Origin: Mycobacterium colombiense
GTDB taxonomy: Bacteria; Actinomycetota; Actinomycetes; Mycobacteriales; Mycobacteriaceae
Direction: 5' to 3'
Assembly (NCBI RefSeq): GCF_001665835.1
Contig: NZ_LZSX01000079.1
Span: forward strand, 94,975 to 158,974
DNA: 64,000 bases
Made by a program: the position numbers and the translations under genes. Positions 18,024 through 27,633 of the stretch are shown piece after piece. The notes beneath the pieces were generated by a model. That model did no database searches, was not told the DNA's origin, and saw only the letters and a program-made list of their open reading frames with translations. The number at the start of each line of letters is the position of its first letter. The stretch's first letter is position 1.

Positions 18024-18767
18024 CTACTCCGCCACCGCGGCCAGCGCCTGAGGCAGGGTGAATCGGCCCGCATAGAGGGCCTTGCCCACGATGGCGCCCT
18101 CGATCCCGCGGCCGGTGAGGGTGGCGATCGCGCGCAGGTCATCGAGGCTGGACACGCCGCCCGAGGCGATCACCGGGACGTCGGTGCGGTCGGCGACGGA
18201 CGCCAGCAGGTCCAGATTGGGGCCGCCCAGCGTGCCGTCCTTGGTCACGTCGGTGACCACGAACCGCGAACACCCTTGCCCGTCAAGGCGTTCCAGCACC
18301 TCCCACAGGTCGCCGCCGTCGGTTTCCCAGCCCCGCCCGCGCAGCCGGTGCGCGCCGGCCGGATTGGTTTTGTCGATCTGGACGTCAAGGCCGACGGCGA
18401 CCTTGTCGCCGTGCTTGCTGATCGCTCGCGCACACCACTGCGGGTCCTCGAGGGCCGCGGTGCCCAGGTTCACCCGAGCGCAACCGGTGGCCAGGGCGGC
18501 GGCCAGCGAATCGTCGTCGCGGATCCCGCCGGACAGCTCCACCTGCACGTCGAGCTTGCCGACCACTTCGGCCAGCAGTTCGCGGTTGGAGCCCCGCCCG
18601 AACGCCGCGTCCAGGTCGACCAGATGGATCCATTCGGCGCCGTCGCGCTGCCAGGTCAGCGCGGCGTCCAGCGCCGAGCCGTATTCGGTTTCACTGCCCG
18701 CCTTGCCCTGCACCAGACGCACGGCACGGCCGTCGACCACGTCGACCGCGGGCAACAAGATCAACAC
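18024..18767 (-). CDS. hisA: Dual-substrate isomerase HisA/PriA
   Basis: 247 residues. Catalytic Asp residues are in LLPAVDVVDG and VVTDVTKDGTLGG. In mycobacteria this enzyme isomerises both ProFAR (histidine) and PRA (tryptophan), covering the missing TrpF; no trpF is seen here. GTG 18767 is chosen because CAGGAGGG lies just upstream. Compared with the Rv1603 sequence as I remember it, there is a short insertion (DKTNPAGA) before HRLRGRGWETDGGD, close to the loops that adapt to the two substrates. An 82-nt gap separates it from hisH, unlike the tight junctions elsewhere in the operon. Confidence 0.96.
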   Translation of the reverse strand: MLILLPAVDVVDGRAVRLVQGKAGSETEYGSALDAALTWQRDGAEWIHLVDLDAAFGRGSNRELLAEVVGKLDVQVELSGGIRDDDSLAAALATGCARVNLGTAALEDPQWCARAISKHGDKVAVGLDVQIDKTNPAGAHRLRGRGWETDGGDLWEVLERLDGQGCSRFVVTDVTKDGTLGGPNLDLLASVADRTDVPVIASGGVSSLDDLRAIATLTGRGIEGAIVGKALYAGRFTLPQALAAVAE

Positions 18768-18827
18768 ATTCCCTCCTGTGTGCCGAGATCGCAACGCATT
18801 ACGCGCGTTCCCGGCTGTTGCTTGCTA

Positions 18828-18839
18828 GAAAGCGCTTTC
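18828..18839. promoter_or_regulatory. Perfect 12-bp palindrome with a LacI-family operator core, between hisH and hisA
   Basis: GAAAGCGCTTTC is a perfect palindrome lying 10 nt downstream of the hisH stop and about 60 nt upstream of hisA. The core has the pattern of LacI/GalR-family operators (AANCGNTT). It falls in the largest gap of the his operon. Binding by any regulator is inference. Confidence 0.4.
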
Positions 18840-18849
18840 GCGAGGCCCT

Positions 18850-19473
18850 TCACAATCCCTGGACCCAATTGCTCAACACGGCCGCGCCCGCATCCCCGCT
18901 CTTCTCCGGGTGGAATTGGGTGGCCGATAGCGGCCCGTCCTCGACCGCTGCCAGAAACGGCCCCTCGTGGGAGGCCCACGTCAGCACCGCCTCGGGTGAA
19001 CCCTCCCACTGCTGCGCGGCGTAGGAGTGCACGAAGTAGAACCGGGTGTCGGCATCGAGGCCTTTGAACAGCACGGTACCGGGCCCGGATTCGACGACGT
19101 TCCAGCCCATGTGCGGGATGACCGGCGCTTGCAGTCGCGTGACGTATCCCGGCCACTGACTGCATCCCTCGGTCTCCACACTGAACTCGACGCCGCGGGC
19201 GAACAGGATCTGCATGCCGACGCAGACGCCCAGCACGGGGCGCCCGGCGGCGATCCGCTCGGCGATGATGTGCTCGCCGCCGATGTTGCGCAGCCCCGTC
19301 ATGCAGGCCTCGTAGGCGCCGACGCCGGGCACGACCAGCCCGTCGGCGACGACCGCGGCATCGGCGTCGCCGGTCACCTCGACCGACGCGCCGACCCGCT
19401 CCAGCGCACGCTGAGCCGACCGGAGGTTGCCCGAGCCGTAGTCAAGGACAACTACTTTCTTAGGTGCCGTCAC
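18850..19473 (-). CDS. hisH: Imidazole glycerol phosphate synthase, glutaminase subunit
   Basis: 207 residues, class I glutamine amidotransferase. The nucleophile Cys is in VLGVCVGMQ and the His/Glu dyad in FHPEKSGDAG. It hydrolyses glutamine and feeds ammonia to HisF. The GTG start overlaps the hisB stop by 4 nt. Confidence 0.97.
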   Translation of the reverse strand: MTAPKKVVVLDYGSGNLRSAQRALERVGASVEVTGDADAAVVADGLVVPGVGAYEACMTGLRNIGGEHIIAERIAAGRPVLGVCVGMQILFARGVEFSVETEGCSQWPGYVTRLQAPVIPHMGWNVVESGPGTVLFKGLDADTRFYFVHSYAAQQWEGSPEAVLTWASHEGPFLAAVEDGPLSATQFHPEKSGDAGAAVLSNWVQGL

Positions 19474-20090
19474 AGAACCCCTTTGGTGGACGGCACGTCC
19501 GACACCCGGGGGTCGGACTCGACCGCCTGACGCAGCGCGCGGGCAACCGCCTTGTACTGCGCCTCGGTGATGTGGTGCGGGTCGCGCCCGTACAGGACGC
19601 GCACGTGCAACGCGATGCGCGCGTTCATCGCCAGCGATTCGAACACGTGCCGGTTGATGACGGTGTGATACGGCACCGAGTTGCCGGCAATGGTGGTGTG
19701 CTGCAGGTGATCCGGTTCTCCGCTGTGCACACAGTAGGGCCGGCCGGACACGTCGACCGCGGCGTGGGCCAGCGTCTCGTCCATCGGGATGAAGGCGTCG
19801 CCGAACCGCCGGATGCCCCGTTTGTCGCCCAGTGCCTGGCCGAGCGCCTGCCCCAGCGCGATGGCGGTGTCCTCGATGGTGTGGTGTCCCTCGATCTCGA
19901 CATCGCCCTTGGTGCGCACGGTCAGGTCGAAACTGGCGTGACTGCCCAGGGCCGTGAGCATGTGGTCGTAAAACGGCACACCGGTGTCGATGTCGACCTG
20001 GCCGGTGCCGTCGAGGTCGAGTTCGATGACGATGTCGGATTCCTTCGTGCGGCGCTCAATGCGCGCACGACGGGTAGCGGTCGCTGTCAC
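19470..20090 (-). CDS. hisB: Imidazoleglycerol-phosphate dehydratase
   Basis: 206 residues, monofunctional. Metal-binding histidine clusters are visible in GHHTIEDTAIALGQAL and RDPHHITEAQYKAVARAL, and the N-terminus shows FYDHMLTALGSH. It dehydrates IGP to imidazole-acetol phosphate. GTG start overlapping the hisC stop by 4 nt; its stop overlaps hisH by 4 nt. Confidence 0.97.
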   Translation of the reverse strand: MTATATRRARIERRTKESDIVIELDLDGTGQVDIDTGVPFYDHMLTALGSHASFDLTVRTKGDVEIEGHHTIEDTAIALGQALGQALGDKRGIRRFGDAFIPMDETLAHAAVDVSGRPYCVHSGEPDHLQHTTIAGNSVPYHTVINRHVFESLAMNARIALHVRVLYGRDPHHITEAQYKAVARALRQAVESDPRVSDVPSTKGVL

Positions 20091-21229
20091 GGTGCTCCTA
20101 CGGGGCTGGGGGTAACGGGTGCCAGTTGGGTGGCGGCGATCTGGGCGCTGGCGCGCAGGAAGGCGTCGTTCTCTTCGGCTAGTCCGGTAGTGACGCGCAG
20201 GTAGCCGGGGATGCCGACATCGCGGATCAGCACGCCGGCATCCAGATAGCGTTGCCAGGTGACCGGCGCATCGGCGAATTCCCCGAACAGCACGAAGTTC
20301 GCGTCGCTGGGAATCACCCGAAAACCCATGCCAGCCAAAGCAGTTGAGACACGCTCACGTTCGGCGATCAGTGTCGCCACACTGCCCAGGGTGTCATCGG
20401 CATGCCGCAGCGCGGCGCGGGCGGCGGCCTGAGTGAGCACCGACAGGTGATACGGGAGCCGCACCAGCAGCATCGCGTCGATCACCGCCGGGGTGGCGAT
20501 CAGGTAGCCCAGCCGGCCGCCGGCGAACGCGAACGCCTTGCTCATGGTGCGCGAGACGATCAGCTTGGTCGGGTACTCCCCCACCAGCTCGACGGCGCTG
20601 GGCTGCGAGGAGAATTCGCCGTAGGCCTCATCCACGATCAGGATGCCGGGCACCACGTCGAGCAGCCGCCGCAGGTCCGGCAGCGGAACGCTCTGCCCGG
20701 ACGGGTTATTCGGGCTGGCGACGAACACCACATCGGGCCGGCGGTCGGTGATGGCGGCCACGGCGGCGTCGACGTCCAGGCCGAAGTCGTCGGCGCGGGC
20801 GGCCTGCAGCCATTCGGTGCGGGTGCCGTCGGAGATGATCGGGTGCATCGAGTACGACGGGACAAAACCGATGGCGGTGCGCCCGGGGCCCCCGAAGGCC
20901 TGCAGCAGCTGCTGCAGGATCTCGTTGGAACCGTTTGCCGCCCATAGGTTTTCGACTCCGAGCGCAACGCCGGTCTGTGCGCTCAGGTAGGCGGCCAGGT
21001 CGGTCCGCAGCGCCACCGCGTCGCGGTCGGGGTAGCGGTGCAGGTCGGCGGCGGCCTCGCCCACCGACCGCACCACGTCGTCCACCAGCGCCTTGCTCGG
21101 CGGGTGCGGGTTCTCGTTGGTGTTCAGCCGCACCGGGACGTCCAATTGCGGTGCGCCGTAAGGCGATTTGCCGCGCAGGTCGTCGCGCAGCGGCAGGTCG
21201 TCGAGCGCAGGTTCCGATTGTCCGCTCAT
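20087..21229 (-). CDS. hisC: Histidinol-phosphate aminotransferase
   Basis: 380 residues, fold-type I PLP enzyme. The PLP lysine is in SRTMSKAFAFAGGRLGY; FVASPNNPSGQ and IVDEAYGEFS are the usual cofactor contacts. It converts imidazole-acetol phosphate and glutamate to histidinol phosphate. ATG 21229 overlaps the hisD stop by 4 nt. Confidence 0.97.
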   Translation of the reverse strand: MSGQSEPALDDLPLRDDLRGKSPYGAPQLDVPVRLNTNENPHPPSKALVDDVVRSVGEAAADLHRYPDRDAVALRTDLAAYLSAQTGVALGVENLWAANGSNEILQQLLQAFGGPGRTAIGFVPSYSMHPIISDGTRTEWLQAARADDFGLDVDAAVAAITDRRPDVVFVASPNNPSGQSVPLPDLRRLLDVVPGILIVDEAYGEFSSQPSAVELVGEYPTKLIVSRTMSKAFAFAGGRLGYLIATPAVIDAMLLVRLPYHLSVLTQAAARAALRHADDTLGSVATLIAERERVSTALAGMGFRVIPSDANFVLFGEFADAPVTWQRYLDAGVLIRDVGIPGYLRVTTGLAEENDAFLRASAQIAATQLAPVTPSPVGAP

Positions 21230-22572
21230 CGCTCGAACCTCCGCCGTACCGCTTCGCCGTGTGACGGCAGGTCTTCGGCCTCGGCGAGCGCGATCACGTG
21301 TCCGGATACGTCTTTCAGGGCCGCCTCGGTGTAGTCGACGACGTGGATGCCGCGCAGGAAGGTCTGCACCGACAGACCGCTGGAATGCCGGGCGCTGCCC
21401 GCGGTGGGCAGCACGTGATTGGATCCTGCGCAGTAGTCACCGAGGCTCACCGGCGCGTACGGGCCGACGAAAATGGCTCCGGCCGAGCGGATTCGGCTTA
21501 CCACGGCGGCGGCGTCGAGGGTCTGGATCTCCAGGTGTTCGGCGGCGTAGGCGTTGACCACTTCGACACCGGCGTCCAGGTCGTCGACCAGGATGATGGC
21601 CGATTGGCGACCGCCGAGCGCGGCCGTCACCCGTTCGCGGTGCACGGTCGTCTGCAGCTGTTTGGCCAGCTCCGCGTCCGTGGCGCCGGCCAGGTCCGCG
21701 CTGGGGGTGACCAGCACGCTGCCCGCCATCTCGTCGTGCTCGGCCTGACTGATCAGGTCGGCGGCGACGTGCGCCGGGTCGGCGGTGTGGTCGGCCAGGA
21801 TCGCGATCTCGGTCGGGCCGGCTTCGGCGTCGATCCCGACGTGCGACCGGCAGAGCCGCTTGGCGGCGGTGACGTAGATGTTGCCGGGCCCGGTGATCAT
21901 GTCGACGGGCGCCAGTTCGGCGCCGTCGAGGTCGGTGCCGCCGTAGGCCAGCAGCGCGACCGCCTGCGCGCCGCCCACGGCCCACACCTCGTCGACGCCC
22001 AGCAGCCGGGCCGCGGCCAGGATCGTCGGGTGCGGCAGGCCGCCGAATTGAGCCTGCGGTGGGCTGGCCACCACCAGCGAGGCGACGCCGGCGGCCTGGG
22101 CCGGCACCACGTTCATCACCACGCTGGAGGGGTAGACGGCGTTGCCGCCGGGCACGTAGAGACCCACCCGGTCAACCGGGACCCACCGCTCGGTGACGGT
22201 CGCGCCCGGGCCAAGGGTGGTCGTGACGTCGGTGCGACGCTGGTCGGCGTGCACGGCGCGGGTGCGTTCGATCATCACCCGCAGCGCGTCGGCCACCCGC
22301 GCGTCGAGTTCGGCCAGCGCCTTCTCCAGCGCGGCGTCGGGCACCCGGACGGCCGGGGGCCGGACGCCGTCGAACGTGGCCCCGAACTCGCACGCGGCTT
22401 CGGCGCCGCGCTCGGCGACGGCCTGCACGATCGGCCGGACCTTGGGCAGCACCGTCTCCACGTCGGCGCCGCCGCGGGGCAGCGCCGTCCGCAATCGGGC
22501 AGCCGTCAACTCCGCGCCCCGCAGGTCGATACGGGCCATCGGCGACGGTTGGGTGGTGCTCACGGTGTCCAT
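21226..22572 (-). CDS. hisD: Histidinol dehydrogenase
   Basis: About 448 residues; first gene of the his operon. Visible are GLYVPGGNAVYPSSV, GPGNIYVTAAKR, the zinc-ligand region SQAEHDE, AEHLEIQ and GLSVQTFLR. It oxidises histidinol to histidine with two NAD+. ATG 22572 is chosen; GTG 22563 and TTG 22590 are alternatives and none has a strong ribosome binding site. The divergent F420-type gene begins 86 nt away, so the two promoters share this gap. Confidence 0.96.
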   Translation of the reverse strand: MDTVSTTQPSPMARIDLRGAELTAARLRTALPRGGADVETVLPKVRPIVQAVAERGAEAACEFGATFDGVRPPAVRVPDAALEKALAELDARVADALRVMIERTRAVHADQRRTDVTTTLGPGATVTERWVPVDRVGLYVPGGNAVYPSSVVMNVVPAQAAGVASLVVASPPQAQFGGLPHPTILAAARLLGVDEVWAVGGAQAVALLAYGGTDLDGAELAPVDMITGPGNIYVTAAKRLCRSHVGIDAEAGPTEIAILADHTADPAHVAADLISQAEHDEMAGSVLVTPSADLAGATDAELAKQLQTTVHRERVTAALGGRQSAIILVDDLDAGVEVVNAYAAEHLEIQTLDAAAVVSRIRSAGAIFVGPYAPVSLGDYCAGSNHVLPTAGSARHSSGLSVQTFLRGIHVVDYTEAALKDVSGHVIALAEAEDLPSHGEAVRRRFER

Positions 22573-22602
22573 TGTCCCAGAGGAACTCAAGTCAATATCC
22601 GA

Positions 22603-22619
22603 CCGGTACAGTGCCGGTA
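22603..22619. promoter_or_regulatory. Direct repeat CCGGTA-N5-CCGGTA in the hisD divergent promoter
   Basis: Two copies of CCGGTA start 11 bp apart, one helical turn, in the 86-bp gap between hisD and the divergent split-barrel gene. GATATT on the minus strand just beside it could be the hisD -10 element. A binding protein is not known to me; this could be chance in GC-rich DNA. Confidence 0.25.
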
Positions 22620-22658
22620 TCTAGGCCATACCCCGCGTTGCCGACCCAGGGAGCCGCC

Positions 22659-23072
22659 ATGTCCGCGAAGGATCACCCCAACAACGCCCCGGGCACCCCG
22701 ATGGTCTTCCCGCCCTGGTTTGAGCGCTTCCAGATCAAATACTTCAACCCGGCGCTGAAGCCGATCGCGCGATACCTGCCCGGAATCGCGACGATCAAGC
22801 ACCGGGGCCGCACCTCCGGCAAACCCTACGAGACCATCGTGACCACGTATCGCAAGGGCAACACCGTGGCGATCGCGCTGGGCCACGGCAAGACGAACTG
22901 GGTGAAGAACGTGCTGGCCGCCGGTGAGGCGGACGTGGAGTTCAGCCGCAACCGATCGGTGCACCTGATCAACCCGCGAATCCTGCCCGCCGGCTCGGAC
23001 GGGCACGGCCTGCCTGGACTGGCGCGCATGCAGCTGCGCCGGATCGGCGTTTTCGTCGGCGACATCGCCTGA
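22659..23072 (+). CDS. Deazaflavin (F420)-dependent nitroreductase family protein, Rv1598c type
   Basis: 137 residues of the Ddn/FDOR split-barrel family: the cofactor-binding strand is HRGRTSGKPYETIVTTYRKG, followed by ALGHGKTNWVKNVLAAG. Members bind F420 or fatty acids and reduce varied substrates; the substrate here is unknown. ATG 22659 has CAGGGAG upstream. It stands alone, divergent from hisD and convergent with nadC, which is 145 nt away. Confidence 0.85.
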   Translation: MSAKDHPNNAPGTPMVFPPWFERFQIKYFNPALKPIARYLPGIATIKHRGRTSGKPYETIVTTYRKGNTVAIALGHGKTNWVKNVLAAGEADVEFSRNRSVHLINPRILPAGSDGHGLPGLARMQLRRIGVFVGDIA

Positions 23073-23216
23073 GGCCGCTCGCCTGAGGCGCGTATGGGGG
23101 CACCGCAGCGTCGAGGGTGCGCTGGTGGCGTTGAGTGTGCGCCCACGGCGGCGACATCCGGGTGAAGCCCGCCCAGGATGCACACCCGACGCGGCGCGCA
23201 GTAGACGCAAGCTTTC

Positions 23217-24077
23217 CTACATATCGAGGCCGATGTCGAGCGCCCGCACCGAATGGGTCAGTGCCCCGACGGCCAGGTAGTCCACCCCGGTCGCGGCGTA
23301 CGCGGCAGCGTTCTCCAGGCTGAGCCCGCCCGAGGCCTCCAGCAGCACGGCGGGTGCCCGCGCGTCACGGCGCTGCACGGCCATCTGCGTCTGCCACACC
23401 GGGAAGTTGTCCAGCAGGATGAGCTCGGGCTTCTCGGGCAGCACCTCGTCCAGCTGCTCGAGTGAATCCACTTCCACCTCGCACGGCAGATCCGGCGCCG
23501 CCTCGCGCACCGCCCGCAGCGCGTCGACCACCGATCCCGCGGCCACCACGTGGTTGTCCTTGATCAGGGCCGCGTCGCCGAGCCCCAGTCGGTGGTTCAC
23601 GCCGCCACCGACCCGGACCGCGTATTTCTGCAGGACGCGCAGACCGGGCAGGGTCTTGCGGGTATCGCGCACCTGGGCCTTGGTGCCGTGCACGGCGTCC
23701 ACCCAGTGCGCCGTCGTGGTTGCGATCCCAGACAGGTGACAGATCAGATTCAGCATGGTCCGCTCGGCGGTCAGCAGGCCGCGGATCTCGGCGCGCAGCG
23801 TCAGCACCGGCTGGCCGGGCTCCAGGCGGGCCCCGTCCTCGACGCGGTCGACCACCTCGTAGCCGCGCGCGCCGAGCACCTCGTCGAGCACCAGCAACGC
23901 GATGTCGATGCCGGCGATCACGCCGGGCTGGCGGGGCACCATGGACGCGGTCGCGACCGTGTCGGCGGGCACCGTGGCCAGGGTGGTGATGTCGGGGCCG
24001 TAGCGCAGGTCCTCGACCAGGCCGCGCTTGACGGTTTCGCGCGCGGCGGTCAGTTCGCAGTCGGACATCGTGGTCAT
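23217..24077 (-). CDS. nadC: Nicotinate-nucleotide pyrophosphorylase (carboxylating)
   Basis: 286 residues, quinolinate phosphoribosyltransferase. Visible are ERTMLNLICHLSGIAT, RDTRKTLPGLR, GGGVNHRLGL, ALIKDNH and LLDNFPV. It condenses quinolinate with PRPP to nicotinate mononucleotide. ATG 24077 overlaps the nadB stop by 4 nt; a second ATG at 24068 is possible. Last gene of nadABC. Confidence 0.97.
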   Translation of the reverse strand: MTTMSDCELTAARETVKRGLVEDLRYGPDITTLATVPADTVATASMVPRQPGVIAGIDIALLVLDEVLGARGYEVVDRVEDGARLEPGQPVLTLRAEIRGLLTAERTMLNLICHLSGIATTTAHWVDAVHGTKAQVRDTRKTLPGLRVLQKYAVRVGGGVNHRLGLGDAALIKDNHVVAAGSVVDALRAVREAAPDLPCEVEVDSLEQLDEVLPEKPELILLDNFPVWQTQMAVQRRDARAPAVLLEASGGLSLENAAAYAATGVDYLAVGALTHSVRALDIGLDM

Positions 24078-25650
24078 ACGACCGCCGCCAATGCCTCCAC
24101 CAGCACCGCGTTCTGGTCGTCGGCCAGCCGCAGCACGTGGCTGCGCCCCAGCTCGGACGCGGTCTGCCGATATTCCTCGCGATGGTGGCAGCCCCGGCTC
24201 TCGGTGCGGGCCAGGGCCGCGGCCGTGACCGCGCGGGCGGCGACGGCCAGCGCCACATCCTCGAAGTCGCGGCGGCCGGACACGGGACGCGGCGGCGCCT
24301 GCGACAGCAGGGTGGACAGCCGGGTCAGCCCGGCGGCATCGCGCACCACCGACGCGTCCCGGCTCATCGCGCGCTGCAGCACACCGCGCTCGGGCGCGGT
24401 GTGGACGAGTGGCTCGGGCGCGACCGCCTGCACCCGCCCGGTCGTCGCGGCGTGCGCGGCCGCCAATTTGCCGGCCCGTCCGCCGACCACCAGACCTTCC
24501 AGCAGGCTGTTGGACGCCAGCCGGTTGGCACCGTGCAGTCCGGTGCGCGCCACCTCGCCGGCGGCGAACAACCCGGGCAGTTCGGTTTGGCCGTAGACAT
24601 CGGTGACGATGCCGCCGCAGCTGTAATGCGCCCCGGGGACAACCGGGATGGGCTGCCGGCGGGGATCGATGCCGGCGGCCCGGCAGGCGGCCGTCACCGT
24701 CGGGAACCGGTTGGCGAAGTCGCCGATGTGGCGCGCGTCGAGGAAGACGCAGGCATCGCCGGTGGCCTTGAGCCGGGCGTCGATGGCCGCGGCGACGACG
24801 TCGCGGGGCGCCAGATCCCCCATCGGGTGGACACCGGCGGTCACCGAATCGCCTTGCCGGTCAATCAGTTTCGCGCCCTCACCGCGGATGGCCTCGGTGA
24901 CGAGCGGACGCCGTCCGCTGGCGGCATCGCCGGCGAAGAGCATCGTGGGGTGGAACTGGATGAACTCGAGATCGCTGACCCGGACACCGGCCCACAAGCC
25001 CAGCGCGATGCCGTCGCCGGTGGAGCCCTCGGGGTTGGTGGTCGCGCCGTACAGGTGCCCGAGGCCGCCGGAGGCCAGGATCACCGACGGCGCGCTGATG
25101 ATTCCGTACCCGCCCGGCGTGCCGACCAGGACGCCGGTCACGGCCGCACCGTCGTGCAGAACCCGCAGCGCCACATGGCCGGTGCGGATGTCCAGCGTGC
25201 GCGCGGCGTGATCGAGGGCGCGCTGCACCTCCGCGCCGGTGGCGTCGCCGCCGGCATGCACGATGCGGCGCCGGGAGTGTCCACCCTCGCGGGTCAGCGC
25301 CCACTTGCCCGGCGCGGCTTCATCGAAACGTGCTCCGTCGCCGACCAATTCGGCGACTGCCGCGTATCCATCGGCGACGATCGAGTAGACCGCCTGGGGG
25401 TCGCACAGACCCGCACCCGCGACCACCGTGTCCGCGACGTGGGCCTCCACCGAATCGTCATTGTCGGGCAGCACCACCGCGATGCCGCCCTGCGCGTAAT
25501 GCGTCGCCGTCGCCCCGCGAGCCTGGTCGGCCTTGCTCAGCACGACGACGTTGCGCCCGGCGCGGTGGGCGGCCAGTGCGGCGGCCAATCCCGCGACGCC
25601 GGTACCGACGACGACGACGTCGGCGCTGTGCGTCCACTGGGGACGGGCGG

Positions 25651-25654
<4 letters not shown>
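24074..25654 (-). CDS. nadB: L-aspartate oxidase
   Basis: 526 residues from GTG 25654. The FAD-binding GTGVAGLAAALAAHRAG is at residues 17-33, with ATHYAQGGIAV and the succinate-dehydrogenase-like HPTMLF, SCGGIVTD and GANRLASNSLLEGLV motifs. It oxidises aspartate to iminoaspartate, the substrate of NadA. GTG overlaps the nadA stop by 4 nt. The frame stays open a further 316 codons upstream, but that part is only the complement of nadA in another frame. Confidence 0.97.
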
Positions 25655-26700
<1,046 letters not shown>

Positions 26701-26723
26701 GGCGGTCCCTTTCAGCCCAGGAG

Positions 26724-26746
26724 GTTTTCGACTTATAATCGAAAAC
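26724..26746. promoter_or_regulatory. NrtR operator candidate: 8-bp perfect inverted repeat over the nadA/nrtR divergent promoter
   Basis: GTTTTCGA and TCGAAAAC form perfect arms around a 7-bp centre (CTTATAA). The repeat fills the 46-bp gap between nadA (ATG 26700) and nrtR (ATG 26747) and ends on the base before the nrtR start. On the plus strand it contains TATAAT, on the minus strand TATAAG, so a bound protein would cover both -10 elements. NrtR proteins are known to bind palindromes at nad operons and release them with ADP-ribose or NAD-related ligands. Confidence 0.8.
26734..26739 (+). promoter_or_regulatory. -10 element of nrtR, giving a leaderless mRNA
   Basis: A consensus TATAAT is followed by exactly 7 nt and then ATG 26747. 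In mycobacteria transcription starts about 7 nt after the -10 element, so the mRNA should begin at the A of the start codon. No ribosome binding site precedes the ATG, in keeping with this. Confidence 0.65.
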
Positions 26747-27472
26747 ATGGCCCATGGTAGCACCGCTCACGAAGTGCTCGCGGTCGTGTTCCAGGTTCGC
26801 GAAGTGACTGAACAGGTTACGAAGGGACACCGGACGGCGAAACCGCAGTTGAACGTGCTGTTATGGCAACGCGCCCGGGAGCCGCAACAGGGCAAGTGGT
26901 CGCTGCCGGGCGGGCAGCTGCGCAACGACGAGGACATGATCACCTCGGTCCGGCGCCAGCTGGCCGAGAAGGTGGACCTCAAAGAGCTGGCCCACCTGGA
27001 GCAGCTCGCGGTGTTCTCCGACCCGCAGCGGGTGCCGGACACCCGGGTGATCGCGTCCACGTTCCTGGGCCTGGTTCCCTCCCCCGCCAGCCCCGAGCTG
27101 CCGCCGGACACCCGCTGGCATCCGGTGAACTCGCTGCCGCCGATGGCTTTCGATCACGGTCTGATGGTGGACAACGCTCGCACCCGGCTAATCGCCAAGC
27201 TGTCCTATACCAATATCGGCTTCGCTTTGGCGCCAAGGGAATTCGCGCTTTCCACGCTGCGCGACATCTACGGCGCCGCGCTGGGCTATCAGGTGGACGC
27301 GACGAACCTGCAGCGAGTGCTGGGCCGGCGCGGCGTCATCCGGGCGACCGGCACCATCGCACAATCCGGGCGCAGCGGCGGACGGCCGGCCGCACTGTAC
27401 CGGTTCACCGACGCGGCGTTGCGGGTCACCGACGAGTTCGCCGCGCTCAGACCTCCGGGGCTGCCAGGCTAG
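26747..27472 (+). CDS. nrtR: NrtR-type Nudix-related transcriptional regulator of NAD synthesis
   Basis: 241 residues. The N-terminal ~150 residues are a Nudix-like domain (LLWQRAREPQQGKWSLPGGQL, then LRNDEDMITSVRRQLAEKVDL), in which the catalytic Nudix box is degenerate: the expected REXXEE core reads VRRQLAEKV, so hydrolysis is unlikely. The C-terminus carries the NrtR winged helix (TLRDIYGAALGYQVDATNLQRVLGRRGVI). NrtR represses NAD genes and senses an NAD-related metabolite. It is divergent from nadABC, matches Rv1593c, and should also repress itself because the operator overlaps its promoter. Confidence 0.9.
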   Translation: MAHGSTAHEVLAVVFQVREVTEQVTKGHRTAKPQLNVLLWQRAREPQQGKWSLPGGQLRNDEDMITSVRRQLAEKVDLKELAHLEQLAVFSDPQRVPDTRVIASTFLGLVPSPASPELPPDTRWHPVNSLPPMAFDHGLMVDNARTRLIAKLSYTNIGFALAPREFALSTLRDIYGAALGYQVDATNLQRVLGRRGVIRATGTIAQSGRSGGRPAALYRFTDAALRVTDEFAALRPPGLPG

Positions 27473-27633
27473 GCTGGCGGAAAGCGTCATCGGGCGACGC
27501 GGGGCGATTCGAAATTTTCAGTAGCGTTCTGACCTGTCCGGAGTGACGAGAAGTCGCCCACACTGCGGCGATTACGTTTTGGTTACCTGCCGTTCGTGCG
27601 CGAGAATGCCGGGTGGCCACGAAGGGAGCCTCA

